In this document: in pieces, positions 8,405 to 17,537 of the stretch
How positions within the stretch are numbered: position 1 is the first letter of the stretch
How the letters are laid out: every line of letters begins with the position of its first letter
Assembly (NCBI RefSeq): GCF_014303735.1
Contig: NZ_CP060296.1
Location: 3,679,501 to 3,743,500, forward strand
Origin: Variovorax sp. PAMC28562
GTDB lineage: Bacteria; Pseudomonadota; Gammaproteobacteria; Burkholderiales; Burkholderiaceae_C
Direction: 5' to 3'
Length of the DNA: 64,000 bases
The notes under the pieces: generated by a model
Told to the model about the DNA's origin: nothing
Databases searched by the model: none
What the model saw: the letters and a program-made list of their open reading frames with translations, nothing else
Made by a program: the position numbers and the translations under genes

Positions 8405-9790
8405 GTGAACCGGTCTACGCCCAGTCACTCGATCGTCTGCAGCGTTTTGTGCCTTCAGCCCGTCTCGACGGCCGAGTGGGACGGCAGCGCGCGGATGGAG
8501 TGGCACGCACAGCTTCAGGCGCTCCTCGCCAGCCTCCTGGCCGGCGTGCCGGGACCCGACCGCACCATCCTCCCGGCCGGGGAAGGCGTCGCCATCAGTT
8601 TTCAGAATCACGTCGATGCCGCATTGACCGCAGCGTTCCGTTTGGCCGACTGGATGCGCATGGACGGCTCGCAGCAGTCGAGGGCGGGTCTTCACCTTGG
8701 ATCTTTGGTCGCGCGCAAGGACGTGAACGGGATGCCCAGTTTCTTTGGCGAGGGGATCAACGTTGCCGAGCATGTGATGCAGCATGCCCTCGTCGGCGAG
8801 ATCCTGGTGTCCGGCGCCTTCCATGTTTCAGTGTCGGACTTGTCTGTGGCGCACCGGGCAGCGTTCAGGCCGACCGAAGGCTTCACCGAAGAAAATGGCC
8901 GGCGAATCGAGACCTTCCTGCTGCAGGTGCCAGAGCCCACGCTGCGTGATCATCTCGAGCAGCTCTACGGCGCCAGTACCCCGGCTCCATTCCCGACGAC
9001 GGTACCCCGCGCCATCCACGTCGCGCCACCCGAACCGCCTGCTCTCACAACCCAGCAGCAGATTCTGAAGGCGATCAGCACGTGGGTATTTCCGTTCAAT
9101 GCGCTGGCGGCGTTCGTCGGCCTGGCCATCTCGGGACTCGAGCGGCTGGCACCCGGTGGCTCGCTGACGCGCATCGGATTTGCCGTCAGTTTTGGTGTCG
9201 CGGTGCTGCTGGTTCTGCTGGACGTGTCGCGCGTCACGAAGAGGCCGCAAGGGTTGTGGCTGCAACCCGGTGCTGTATTGACCAGGCTGGCCAGCCGCGC
9301 GACCTCGGTACTGGCCGGAGTCGTCACGATCATGTTCGGCGTGGGCGTGCTGCTGCTGGCAGCTTCGGCGTCGCACGAGACGGCGACGGCCGACGCTCAT
9401 GCGTCTGCAACTCCGGCCGTCGTTACACCTCCGGCGCCGTCGGCACCCTCGGCACCACCGACGCCGGTGTCCGTCACCAATGCGGTTCCGTCGCCTGCCA
9501 TCACCACCCCGGCTCCGCCAGCGATGGTGGCGCCTGCGCCACCGAAGGTCGCTGATCGCATACCGGACGCGGTTCCAGCGCCCAAAGCCACTTCTTTGCG
9601 TATAGCGAAGCTGCCGTCGGCAACGACCCATCGCGTCGAATCCGCATCGACTGTCGCAGCGATCCCGCAAGCCGAAAGATCCGCCGCCGAACCTGCTGGC
9701 GCCTCCCGCTGCAGCGAGATCGTCATGCGCGCCTCGGCAGGTGCGCCGCTGACCAGTACCGACCGAGAAACCCTGAGAACCAGATGCTGA
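8405..9790 (+). CDS. Degenerate class III nucleotide-cyclase-like membrane protein
   Basis: The N-terminal ~190 residues resemble a class III adenylate/guanylate cyclase homology domain: GEGVAISFQNHVDAALTAA, AGLHLGSLV and FFGEGINVAEHVMQ match the usual GDG, R-x-G-I-H-x-G and GDxVNxAARL landmarks. The first metal-binding aspartate position is Gln in VLCLQPVS, and the GDG aspartate is Glu, so catalysis is doubtful. Three hydrophobic segments follow (about residues 225-325), then a Pro/Ala-rich tail. The GTG start at 8405 keeps the first beta-strand of the domain; ATG 8495 would remove it. Its stop overlaps the lipoprotein gene at 9784. Confidence 0.65.
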   Translation: MNRSTPSHSIVCSVLCLQPVSTAEWDGSARMEWHAQLQALLASLLAGVPGPDRTILPAGEGVAISFQNHVDAALTAAFRLADWMRMDGSQQSRAGLHLGSLVARKDVNGMPSFFGEGINVAEHVMQHALVGEILVSGAFHVSVSDLSVAHRAAFRPTEGFTEENGRRIETFLLQVPEPTLRDHLEQLYGASTPAPFPTTVPRAIHVAPPEPPALTTQQQILKAISTWVFPFNALAAFVGLAISGLERLAPGGSLTRIGFAVSFGVAVLLVLLDVSRVTKRPQGLWLQPGAVLTRLASRATSVLAGVVTIMFGVGVLLLAASASHETATADAHASATPAVVTPPAPSAPSAPPTPVSVTNAVPSPAITTPAPPAMVAPAPPKVADRIPDAVPAPKATSLRIAKLPSATTHRVESASTVAAIPQAERSAAEPAGASRCSEIVMRASAGAPLTSTDRETLRTRC

Positions 9791-10998
9791 TCACCCAAAC
9801 CCAACTTCAACGGCTCGCACGGGTCGCACTCCTGGGCTGTGCAATGGCCTTGGTCGCTTGCGGCGCGCCGCGCGTATCCGAGCGCGACATGGCCATACCC
9901 TTCGATGAGGCACTCGACCAGTCGGTCGACGACCTCTTCGCGCAAACTCAAAAGCTCCCGACTTTCATGGCAACGGTGGAGTCCCGCTTGAAGGCGCCGC
10001 GCATCATCGTGGTCGACCCCATGCTGGACGGCACCAGTGGACAGCAGACCGAGGTCACGCGCATCGCGGAACAACGCGTGGTCGAGCGCGTGCGTTCGCG
10101 CTTCAAGCAGTTCACCGTTTCAGCCTTCGACGCCACGGGCCTGGCCGGCGCCCAGTTCGTGTTGAACGGCACTCTGACGCAGACCAGCAGCACGGCCGGC
10201 GCCGCGCAATACCGCCTGAGTCTCGCGCTCACCGATATCAAGACCGGGCTGGTGCTGGCCCAAACTGCTTCACGTGTTGGCGACAACAATCTGAATACCA
10301 GTCCGACCGCCGTCTACCGTGACAGCCCGGTGATCGCGAAAGACCGCGTGGTGGAAGGCTACATCCGCACGTCACAGACCAAGGCCGGCATGCCTGCGGA
10401 TGCGCTCTATCTGGAACGGCTGCCGACATCGGCATTGCTGGCCGACGCCAATGCGGCTTACAACGAGAAGCGCTATACCGAAGCGCTGGCGCGTTACGAG
10501 GCCGCATCGCTGCGCCCGGACGGCCAGCAGATGGGCATCTACAGTGGTCTGTACCTCTCGCAGACGCAGCTCGGTCAAACCGATGCGGCCGAGAAAACTT
10601 TTGGGCTCATGGTGCGGCTGGGCCTGGCCACCAACAACCTGAGCGTGAAATTCCTCTTCAAGCCAGGAACGACCGACTTCGTGGTCGACACCAGGGTCAG
10701 TGGGCCATATCCGATGTGGCTGCGCCAGATCGCGCGTCAGAGCGCGTTGATCGAGCAATGCGTCGTGGTGACCGGGCATACCAGCCGCACCGGCTCCGAG
10801 CAGATCAACAGCCGGCTGTCGCTGCAGCGCGCAACGTACGTCAAGCGGCGGCTCGAAACCGAAACCCCCGAACTCTCACGCAAGCTGCGTGACGCCGGCC
10901 TTGGATTTCGCGAAAACATCGTGGGGACCGGAACAGACGACCTGCGTGATGCGCTCGACCGGCGCGTCGAGTTCAAGGTGATCGCCTGCAACGGGTAA
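9784..10998 (+). CDS. Outer-membrane lipoprotein with OmpA-like C-terminal domain
   Basis: The 404-residue protein has a lipoprotein signal ending in the lipobox LVAC near residue 20. A central region resembles FlgO/CsgG-like lipoproteins (VLNGTLTQTSS...RLSLALTDIKTGLVLA), followed by a TPR-like stretch (ADANAAYNEKRYTEALARYEAA). The C-terminus is OmpA-like (VVTGHTSRTGSEQINSRLS, DALDRRVEFKV), a fold that binds peptidoglycan. The ATG overlaps the previous stop by seven bases, which suggests that the cyclase-like protein and this lipoprotein act together across the envelope. The function is unknown. Confidence 0.78.
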   Translation: MLITQTQLQRLARVALLGCAMALVACGAPRVSERDMAIPFDEALDQSVDDLFAQTQKLPTFMATVESRLKAPRIIVVDPMLDGTSGQQTEVTRIAEQRVVERVRSRFKQFTVSAFDATGLAGAQFVLNGTLTQTSSTAGAAQYRLSLALTDIKTGLVLAQTASRVGDNNLNTSPTAVYRDSPVIAKDRVVEGYIRTSQTKAGMPADALYLERLPTSALLADANAAYNEKRYTEALARYEAASLRPDGQQMGIYSGLYLSQTQLGQTDAAEKTFGLMVRLGLATNNLSVKFLFKPGTTDFVVDTRVSGPYPMWLRQIARQSALIEQCVVVTGHTSRTGSEQINSRLSLQRATYVKRRLETETPELSRKLRDAGLGFRENIVGTGTDDLRDALDRRVEFKVIACNG

Positions 10999-11031
10999 GG
11001 CGGCATGGGTTCGAGCCCCGGAGCCACGACG

Positions 11032-11889
11032 TCACGGCTTGGTCGCCATGTCGAAATCGCTGGCCTCATGGCGTTCGGGCATCTGCTCGGCCGCGTCGCC
11101 CCACACTCGATTGACCCTGCGCCCGCGCTTCACCGCGGGCCGCGCGGCAATCTGGTCCGTCCATCGCTGCACGTGCGTGTACGACGCGACCTCTAGAAAC
11201 TCCGCCGCCTCGTAGACCAGCCCCTTGGCCAGCGCGCCGTACCAGGACCACACCGCCATGTCGGCGATCGTGTAGTCGTCCCCTGCCAGATAAGGTGACT
11301 CCGCAAGTCGCCGGTCGAGCACATCGAGCTGGCGCTTCACCTCCATTGCGAAGCGGTCGATCGCGTACTCGATCTTCGTCGGCGCATAGGCATAGAAATG
11401 CCCGAACCCACCGCCGAGGTACGGCGCACTGCCCATCTGCCAGAAGAGCCATGACAAGCACTGAGCACGATGCGCTGGTTCGGTCGGCAAGAAGGCGCCG
11501 AACTTTTCGGCGAGGTACACCAGGATCGCACCCGACTCGAAAACCCGGATCGGCGTCGGCCCGCTGCGGTCCATCAGCGCCGGGATCTTGGAGTTGGGAT
11601 TGATGTCGACGAAGCCACTGCCGAACTGATCGCCTTCGTTGATCTTGATGAGCCAGGCGTCGTACTCGGCGCCCTCGTGCCCGAGTGCCAGCAACTCCTC
11701 CAGCATGACCGTCACCTTGATGCCATTTGGCGTTCCAAGCGAATAGAGCTGCAACGGATGGCGGCCTACGGGCAGCTCTTTGTCATGCGTCGGCCCTGCA
11801 ATCGGGCGGTTGATGTTGGCGAACTTGCCACCGCTGCTTTTGTTCCAGGTCCAGACCTTGGGCGGGAGGTAGTCCGAAGAAGTATCCAT
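11032..11889 (-). CDS. yghU: Glutathione S-transferase, YghU-type disulfide-bond oxidoreductase
   Basis: The 285-residue protein matches the YghU/Nu-class GST pattern closely. It has the long N-terminal extension KVWTWNKSSGGKFANINRP, the thioredoxin-like domain with HPLQLYSLGTPNG, NPNSKIPAL and FESGAILVYLAEKFG, and an all-helical C-terminal domain with AGDDYTIADMAVW. Known members bind two glutathiones and have glutathione-dependent disulfide reductase activity. The start at 11889 gives the usual family length (about 288); a longer in-frame start at 11925 adds a non-conserved tail. Confidence 0.92.
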   Translation of the reverse strand: MDTSSDYLPPKVWTWNKSSGGKFANINRPIAGPTHDKELPVGRHPLQLYSLGTPNGIKVTVMLEELLALGHEGAEYDAWLIKINEGDQFGSGFVDINPNSKIPALMDRSGPTPIRVFESGAILVYLAEKFGAFLPTEPAHRAQCLSWLFWQMGSAPYLGGGFGHFYAYAPTKIEYAIDRFAMEVKRQLDVLDRRLAESPYLAGDDYTIADMAVWSWYGALAKGLVYEAAEFLEVASYTHVQRWTDQIAARPAVKRGRRVNRVWGDAAEQMPERHEASDFDMATKP

Positions 11890-11937
11890 GTATCGGTCTC
11901 GATCTCGATGTTTGTAGAAAGCCAAACATTCAGTGGA

Positions 11938-12231
11938 TCACGAAAGCCGAACCTCCGCACGACGACGTGTTGAACGGCGCTTCACAAACGCAAGCATCCC
12001 CCACCACACCCCGACCAGATTCAGAACGATGCCGAGTGCGACAAGCCGTCCGGCCGTTTCCGCGAAGCCAGGCGTGGCGTCCAGCATGAGCAGGCAAAGC
12101 GACCAGGGCAGTGCGCCGAGGATCGCCACCACCAGCAGCGAGCCGTCAAGGCTCGGGCTGCATGCCGATGCCACCAGCAACGCACCGCCGATCATCAGCG
12201 CGATCGGTATCAGCCACAGTGCGCTTGTCAT
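11938..12231 (-). CDS. Small three-helix membrane protein, function unknown
   Basis: The 97-residue product has three clear hydrophobic helices (residues about 4-24, 36-53 and 64-86) and ends in a basic tail (KRRSTRRRAEVRLS). ATG 12231 is preferred; ATG 12255 adds eight residues. It lies upstream of yghU on the same strand with a 48-bp gap. No family is recognised. Confidence 0.55.
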   Translation of the reverse strand: MTSALWLIPIALMIGGALLVASACSPSLDGSLLVVAILGALPWSLCLLMLDATPGFAETAGRLVALGIVLNLVGVWWGMLAFVKRRSTRRRAEVRLS

Positions 12232-12434
12232 GCGATGGCGTTCAGTAAACAGCATTCAGAAATTTTCGCGCGCCTCTTATGACCGAGTCGGTTCGGTGCC
12301 GAACAGATGAATACGAGCACCCACATCACCAAACGGTGTCGCAAGGGTTAAGACTCCCAATTTTTGGGTGCGCCGGCCAAGCATGGGATCATTCGATTTA
12401 GCCCGACCTCCCTCTGACCAGCCTCTCCCAACAA

Positions 12435-12965
12435 ATGTTTACCCGTACCCACAGGCGACTCGTCTCTTCTTTCTGCGTGCTGCTTGCCTTGGCCGCTTGC
12501 GGCACTGCGAGCGCGCAGCAGTTCCGGCTGGGCTATGTCAACGTTGATCGCGTGATGCGGGATTCGGTTCTGGGCAAGCGCGCCGAAGAAGCGCTTGCAG
12601 TCGAGTTTGCGGTCCGGGCCAAAGCCGGCAAAGACCAGGCACAGGCGTTCAGCTCGGCCGTCGCCCAGCTAGAGAAAGACATGCCCAATCTGAGCGACGA
12701 ACAGCGTCTGGAGCGTCAGCGCCGGCTGGGCGAACAGCAGCGCGAATTGAATCGCGTCAGCGAGGCGTTCAAGGCGGACCAGGAGCGCCGGCGCGGCGAA
12801 GAGCTGCAAAAGCTGCTGGAAGCTACCTCGCGAGCAGTCAAGCAGGTTGCAGAAACGGAGCGCTTCGACGCCATCCTGCAGGAGATCGTCTATATCCGGC
12901 CGGCTTACGACGTCACCGACAAAGTACTGAAAACACTCGATTCGCCGGCCAGCGGAAACAAGTAG
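12435..12965 (+). CDS. OmpH/Skp-family periplasmic chaperone-like protein
   Basis: The 176-residue protein has a signal peptide cleaved after ASA-QQ. The mature domain begins FRLGYVNVDRVMRDS, the hallmark strand of OmpH/Skp proteins, then continues with a long charged coiled-coil region (about residues 55-135) and the closing KYYRP-like segment, here IVYIRPAYDVTDKVLKTLD. Skp trimers hold unfolded outer-membrane proteins. It is not next to bamA or lpxD as the canonical skp is, so it is probably an additional paralogue. Confidence 0.82.
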   Translation: MFTRTHRRLVSSFCVLLALAACGTASAQQFRLGYVNVDRVMRDSVLGKRAEEALAVEFAVRAKAGKDQAQAFSSAVAQLEKDMPNLSDEQRLERQRRLGEQQRELNRVSEAFKADQERRRGEELQKLLEATSRAVKQVAETERFDAILQEIVYIRPAYDVTDKVLKTLDSPASGNK

Positions 12966-12979
12966 CAGACCTCGATAAC

Positions 12980-13570
12980 TCAGTAAGGCGGCGCCTTGCG
13001 CGCCCTCTGCTCTCGCGTGGCTTCGGTCCACCACGCCAGGTCGTCGGCAAAGCGCCCGAACGACTTGTCGAGTGCCGCACCGGGCGCGCCCGTTGCGTGG
13101 CCCTCACTGTCCAGCGTCTGCGAGATCGGGCCGACCGCGAGCGTGCTCGACACCACCACCATGCCCATCTCCGACAGGATCTGATGCCAGATCGAGCCTG
13201 ATCGCACACCGGAGAACCGACCTGCCGAATAGCTCGCCACGGCAGCCGGTCGCCAGAACCATTCTTCGAGGAAGTGGTCGGTCAGGTTTTTCAATCCGGG
13301 TTGCGGACCCCAGTTGTATTCGCCGGTGATGAAGATGAAGGCGTCCGCGGTGCGGATCTTCTCGGCGAGCGCTTCCATTGCGGCCGGTGCCGTGCCTTTC
13401 GGACACTCCTTGTACATGCGGTCGAGCATCGGCAGGCCGACGGCTTGCGCGTCGACCAGCTCGGCAGCGGCACCACGCGCCGCGAGCATCGACACCACGT
13501 AGTCGGCCAACCGGATGCCCATGCGATCGGACCGGTACGAACCGTAGAAAACCAGGATTTTGTCGGCCAT
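12980..13570 (-). CDS. NADPH-dependent FMN reductase-family flavoprotein
   Basis: The 196-residue flavodoxin-like protein begins KILVFYGSYRSDRMGIRLADYV, a phosphate-binding loop for FMN. It also contains the conserved flavin-contact motif FITGEYNWGPQPGLKNLTDH. Such enzymes reduce flavins or quinones with NAD(P)H. It is convergent with the Skp-like gene, with 14 bp between stops. There is no linked partner that fixes the substrate. Confidence 0.85.
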   Translation of the reverse strand: MADKILVFYGSYRSDRMGIRLADYVVSMLAARGAAAELVDAQAVGLPMLDRMYKECPKGTAPAAMEALAEKIRTADAFIFITGEYNWGPQPGLKNLTDHFLEEWFWRPAAVASYSAGRFSGVRSGSIWHQILSEMGMVVVSSTLAVGPISQTLDSEGHATGAPGAALDKSFGRFADDLAWWTEATREQRARKAPPY

Positions 13571-13675
13571 GAGTGCTCCGCCTTTTCACTGAAAAATTAT
13601 CGGATCGAGAGAGTCTTGCGCATCGCGGCATCAAGCTTTTCATGGGCGCTCCCAATGAATCGCCTCGGGATTGAA

Positions 13676-13850
13676 CTGACCCCAGAAGTTGGACATTCTG
13701 ATCCCGCCTGTTGGCGCCGATCAGGCGGTGTTCCTCTTCCGGTGTTGCACCGGGCTGAGCCCCTCCAAAGCAAGGCATCTTCGCCGGCGTCTTGCCGACC
13801 TAAAAGCAGGCCTTGCAATTCTCGCCAGCACCCGGATTGCAAGGTGCTGG
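13676..13850 (-). mobile_element. Remnant of the 3' end of an IS3-family insertion sequence
   Basis: On the minus strand a fragment reads RRRRRCLALEGLSPVQHRKR before its stop at 13721. This resembles the C-terminus of IS3-family OrfB transposases (RRRHSAL-x-x-LSPVQ-like). Just beyond it, 13676-13695 (TGACCCCAGAAGTTGGACA on the plus strand) resembles an IS3-type terminal inverted repeat. No matching left end or catalytic domain is present, so only the end of the element survives, abutting the kinase gene. Confidence 0.5.
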
Positions 13851-13856
13851 ACTGGG

Positions 13857-16232
13857 CTATTGAAATTGCTTTTCCGCATGCACCAAAGGAAAGCCGATCG
13901 CGAAAGTCGTGCCTTCACCGACAGTGCTCTGGCCGGAGATCCAGCCGCCATGTGCGGCCACAACCTGCCTGACCATTGCGAATCCGAAGCCGTGCGTCCT
14001 GGCATCGCGCGGCGCAATGTTGTGAGCCGCTTCAATGTCTTGTTGAGAAGCGGAAAGCTTCGCAGCCTCGGTTAGGCCCTGGGCCCCTCGATCGAGCAAC
14101 GCATCCAGCACGACCGGAGCCATGCCGGTGCCTTCGTCCCGAATAGTGACCACCGCCTCAAGTCCTTTCTCGACGTGGCAGTTCGCCCAAATAATGTCGC
14201 CGGGCGCACTGTGCCGAATCGCGTTTTCCAGGAGGTTGCCGAAGACTCGCAATAGCATTCCGCCGTCCGCGCGCACGAGGTCATGATGGATCTGCATTGA
14301 TCTTGAAGGCAGCTGCACGTGCCGGGCCAAGGCATATGCGGCGAGTTCCTCGACGCTCTTCGCAAGTAACGATGAAAGGCTCACCACAGCGAATTCGTAG
14401 TCGCGGGCCTCCGAGGTAGCGACGCTGATAAAGCTCTGTGCCAACGCGATGGTTCGCTCTGCCTCGCGTCGCACACCGGTCATCAATTCAGCCACGCCCA
14501 GGCGTGACGACTTCATTTCATACAGCTCCACCAGGCTCAGGAGGTTGATTTGCGGGCTGCGCAGGTCGTGCCACAAAAAGTTCAACCACTTGGCCCGCTC
14601 GCTTTCGGCTTGTCGTTGTTGCGTCAGCTCGCGCAGCACAACGATCCAGGTCGCAGGCGCAGGAGCCGGCACGTCGTCGATGCACGTGGCCTCGATCGAA
14701 AATATTTTCCCCAGCGGGGTTTTGTATTCACCGTCGAGCGCTTGCGACCAATGCTCGTTGAGTTCAGGCCTCCGGATGCTGGATTTGCTCTCAAGCTGCG
14801 CGATGATTGCCGGGAAGCTTTCTTTGGCCGTCGATCGCGTCGTGGGCGAAAGCTCGGGCAGCAGCGCGGCGGCGGCAGCGTTCAGCACGTCGATGCCCCC
14901 GTCGGTTCGGCACAGCACGACGGCGATGGGAAGTTTCAACAGCGAGAACCGCATGTATGCCTCCAATCGCATGAGCCGCAAGATTGCGTGATCGAGAGCG
15001 CCTATGTATCGCTCCACCGGGTCGTTGGCGCCAACGCGGACTGGCCCAACACGATCGGACTTCACAGATGGCACCTGACTCAGCGCAACGATGTGTTCTT
15101 TTAAAAAGCCAAGTACTTGGTACAAGTGTTGCCAAGTCCACAGCAAGTAGGCAGCGAAGATTCCGAACACGAAAAAAGACGAAGGGAGCCAGATGTGAAG
15201 TAAGCGCAGCATCAAAGCGCTGACGGCGACGCCACTGGCAATGAAAGCCAGCCCCACCAGTGGCGCAGCCTTCGGTAACTTATCGAATGCAAACAGTACC
15301 GCCAAGATTGAAAGTGCCATCGCCAAGCCCAGCACCACCGGCGGCGCTACGGAAACGTAAGTGCCTTGCTGCAACGCGTCAATGGCACTCGCGTGAACTT
15401 CGGTCGAAGTCACCAGCGTGGCTCCGGAGGAGCCTGAAACGTACCACTGCCTTCCCAGTGGCACACCGTTAGTGGGTCCAACGACAACAATGCGCCCCTT
15501 GAGCCGATCAGCGGATAGCTTGCCGGCAAGGACCTCAGAATAGGAAATTGACGGGTGCGCTGCTTCGCCATTGAAAGGAATTCCAAATTGCAGATGCGTG
15601 CCGTTGGCGATCGCGCGATGCAACGGGGGAGCCGGGGCAACCATCGCGCCCACATAAGGTAGCGCGTCGTCCGGAGCAGGCGCAAAGAGGCTGACGAACC
15701 GAAGGCGCTTGCTTGAGTCGTCGGCGCTAAGGCTGGAATGCCCGATGCCTTGGACAACTGCCGAAAAGTGTCTTGTTCGAGAGCGAAGGGCTTCGCTTTG
15801 GTTCACGACAGCGCCGGATAGGTAACTTGGAATTGTGAGATACACCGGCAGGTTCCGCAGCGCAGCCGCCAACGCTGCATCGTCGTCGCCTTCGAGCTTT
15901 GGAAAGCCGAGCCTGAAGTTGAGCACCACGGCGTGGGGCGCCTGCAGAGAAAGCTGACGCAAGAATTCCGTGTGGATTGCTGCAGGCCATGGCCACGGCC
16001 CGATTTCTTGAATACTCTGAGCGTCAATCGAGATGATCTCGACCTCGGAGTTCACAGGCGCCGCCACGCTGGCCATTACGCGGTCATACAGACGTCCGTC
16101 CGCTACCGTGGGCGTGGTGTGATCGACTTTCCAGACGATGGCCAGCGGCAACAGGACAGCCAGTAAAACTCGCAATGCAACGCGTGTTTTAAGCTTCCGA
16201 AGCATTGACGCAAATTGCCTAAACATCTGCAT
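13857..16232 (-). CDS. CHASE2-domain sensor histidine kinase
   Basis: This membrane kinase of about 791 residues has an N-terminal membrane segment and a periplasmic CHASE2 sensor (ISIDAQSIQEIGPWPWPAAIHTEFL, KGRIVVVGPTN). Three more membrane helices and a PAS-like segment (PIAVVLCRTDGGIDVLNAAAAALL) follow. The kinase core has H-box FLWHDLRSPQINLL, N-box NLLENAIRHS and glycine motif HGFGFAMVRQVV. ATG 16232 is chosen because GAGGGAA lies about eight bases upstream; the longer start at 16286 has no ribosome site. The signal sensed is unknown. Its cognate regulator upstream appears truncated. Confidence 0.85.
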   Translation of the reverse strand: MQMFRQFASMLRKLKTRVALRVLLAVLLPLAIVWKVDHTTPTVADGRLYDRVMASVAAPVNSEVEIISIDAQSIQEIGPWPWPAAIHTEFLRQLSLQAPHAVVLNFRLGFPKLEGDDDAALAAALRNLPVYLTIPSYLSGAVVNQSEALRSRTRHFSAVVQGIGHSSLSADDSSKRLRFVSLFAPAPDDALPYVGAMVAPAPPLHRAIANGTHLQFGIPFNGEAAHPSISYSEVLAGKLSADRLKGRIVVVGPTNGVPLGRQWYVSGSSGATLVTSTEVHASAIDALQQGTYVSVAPPVVLGLAMALSILAVLFAFDKLPKAAPLVGLAFIASGVAVSALMLRLLHIWLPSSFFVFGIFAAYLLWTWQHLYQVLGFLKEHIVALSQVPSVKSDRVGPVRVGANDPVERYIGALDHAILRLMRLEAYMRFSLLKLPIAVVLCRTDGGIDVLNAAAAALLPELSPTTRSTAKESFPAIIAQLESKSSIRRPELNEHWSQALDGEYKTPLGKIFSIEATCIDDVPAPAPATWIVVLRELTQQRQAESERAKWLNFLWHDLRSPQINLLSLVELYEMKSSRLGVAELMTGVRREAERTIALAQSFISVATSEARDYEFAVVSLSSLLAKSVEELAAYALARHVQLPSRSMQIHHDLVRADGGMLLRVFGNLLENAIRHSAPGDIIWANCHVEKGLEAVVTIRDEGTGMAPVVLDALLDRGAQGLTEAAKLSASQQDIEAAHNIAPRDARTHGFGFAMVRQVVAAHGGWISGQSTVGEGTTFAIGFPLVHAEKQFQ

Positions 16233-16557
16233 CGCGAACTTCCCTCTGATGAGTTCTTCTGTGAATGAGCCGATAACCCCGGCCATAAATCGTTTGCACC
16301 GGGAGCTCGTTACTCTCGAGTGCCAGCTGTCGGCGCGGTTTAAAAATCTGATTGTCCGGAATTCGTGTGCTGCTGTATCGCTGGCTTACGCTGGTAGCGT
16401 CCATCAGGCGGTTCTGCGATAAAACGCGCCCGATGTTTCGCAACGGCGCTGTTGCCAGCCCGAACTCAGCGACTGAAAACGGAAACGTCCGTGAGAAAAT
16501 TAGCAGCATGTGAAACGAGTCCGTGCGAAGCGATTGCCGCCTATGAACCCAATACAC
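16219..16557 (-). pseudogene. Receiver-less OmpR/PhoB-type response regulator remnant (winged helix only)
   Basis: The 112-residue frame contains a recognisable OmpR-type winged helix: FSVAEFGLATAPLRNIGRVLSQNRLMDAT, then DNQIFKPRRQL and PVQTIYGRGYRLI. No phosphoacceptor receiver domain exists upstream; only about 70 bp separate the frame from the LysR stop at 16627. The stop overlaps the kinase start by 14 bp, the usual regulator-kinase coupling. It is best read as a response regulator that lost its N-terminal half, although a stand-alone DNA-binding protein cannot be excluded. Confidence 0.6.
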
Positions 16558-16626
16558 GTCAAGGCTTCAGGGCCGACAATCGTGGGGAACTTCAGCGACA
16601 AGCGTGGCCTGGCGATCTGCTCTCAA

Positions 16627-17529
16627 TCACGCATTCAAACGGCTTTGCATGAACTCGATGAACACCCGCAGTTTGCGCGGCGTGTGCGCGCGGCTCGGGT
16701 AGTAGAGGTAGAAGCCCGGAAACGTCGGCCACCAATCCTGCAGCAGCGGCACGAGCTTGCCTGCGGCGAGATCGTCCGCAACCAGCGCCTCGAACGTGCA
16801 GGCGATACCGGCGCTACCCCGGACCGCGGCCATCAGGATGTCGCCGTCGTTGGTCAATAGTGGCCCGTCGACTTCGATGTCGAAGTCGCGACCTTCTTGC
16901 GAAAACTCCCATCGGTAGATGCCGCCAGCGAGGCGCGCATTGAGGCAGCGATGTGACTTGAGGTCCTCAGGAGTCTGCGGCGCAGTAAGGCCCTTGAGGC
17001 CCTTCAGGTAGCGCGGCGCCGCGACGGTCGCGATGCGATGTTGCCCTCCGAGCGGCACCGCCACCACATCTTGCGCCAGGTTCTCGCCGAGGCGAATGCC
17101 GGCATCGAAGCCGCCCGCCACCAAATCGATCATCGCGTTGTCGCAGCTCATCTCGAGAGTGATGTCCGGGAAGGCTTCCAGGAAGGCAACGAGGTGCGGC
17201 ACGACCAGGATGTCCGACGCCGTGCGTGACAGGTTCAGCCGCAGCAGACCGACAGGCTTGTCTCGCGACTCGTTCACGCCGTCGATGGCGGCCGCGATCG
17301 TGGCAAGGCCGGGTTGCGCATCGAGCAGGAACCGTTGGCCGATCTCCGTCACGCCGACGCGTCGCGTGGTGCGGTCGAGCAGGCGTACACCCAATCGAGT
17401 CTCCAGCGATCGCATAGTTTGCGACAACGCCGAAGGCGAGACACCGAGTCCGGCGGCCGCCTTGGTAAAGCTCGAATGGTGCGCGACGCGGGCGAAGGCG
17501 GCGATGGCCGGAAGCAGATCGGACGACAT
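16627..17529 (-). CDS. LysR-family transcriptional regulator
   Basis: This protein of about 300 residues has an N-terminal winged helix (FARVAHHSSFTKAAAGLGVSPSALSQTMRSLETRLGVRLLDRTTR) and a LysR substrate domain of the CrgA-like group that often controls short-chain dehydrogenases. It is divergent from the SDR at 17658, the standard LysR-target arrangement, with a 17-bp palindrome next to its start. ATG 17529 is preferred over TTG 17535. Confidence 0.9.
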   Translation of the reverse strand: MSSDLLPAIAAFARVAHHSSFTKAAAGLGVSPSALSQTMRSLETRLGVRLLDRTTRRVGVTEIGQRFLLDAQPGLATIAAAIDGVNESRDKPVGLLRLNLSRTASDILVVPHLVAFLEAFPDITLEMSCDNAMIDLVAGGFDAGIRLGENLAQDVVAVPLGGQHRIATVAAPRYLKGLKGLTAPQTPEDLKSHRCLNARLAGGIYRWEFSQEGRDFDIEVDGPLLTNDGDILMAAVRGSAGIACTFEALVADDLAAGKLVPLLQDWWPTFPGFYLYYPSRAHTPRKLRVFIEFMQSRLNA

Positions 17530-17537
17530 GGTCAATT

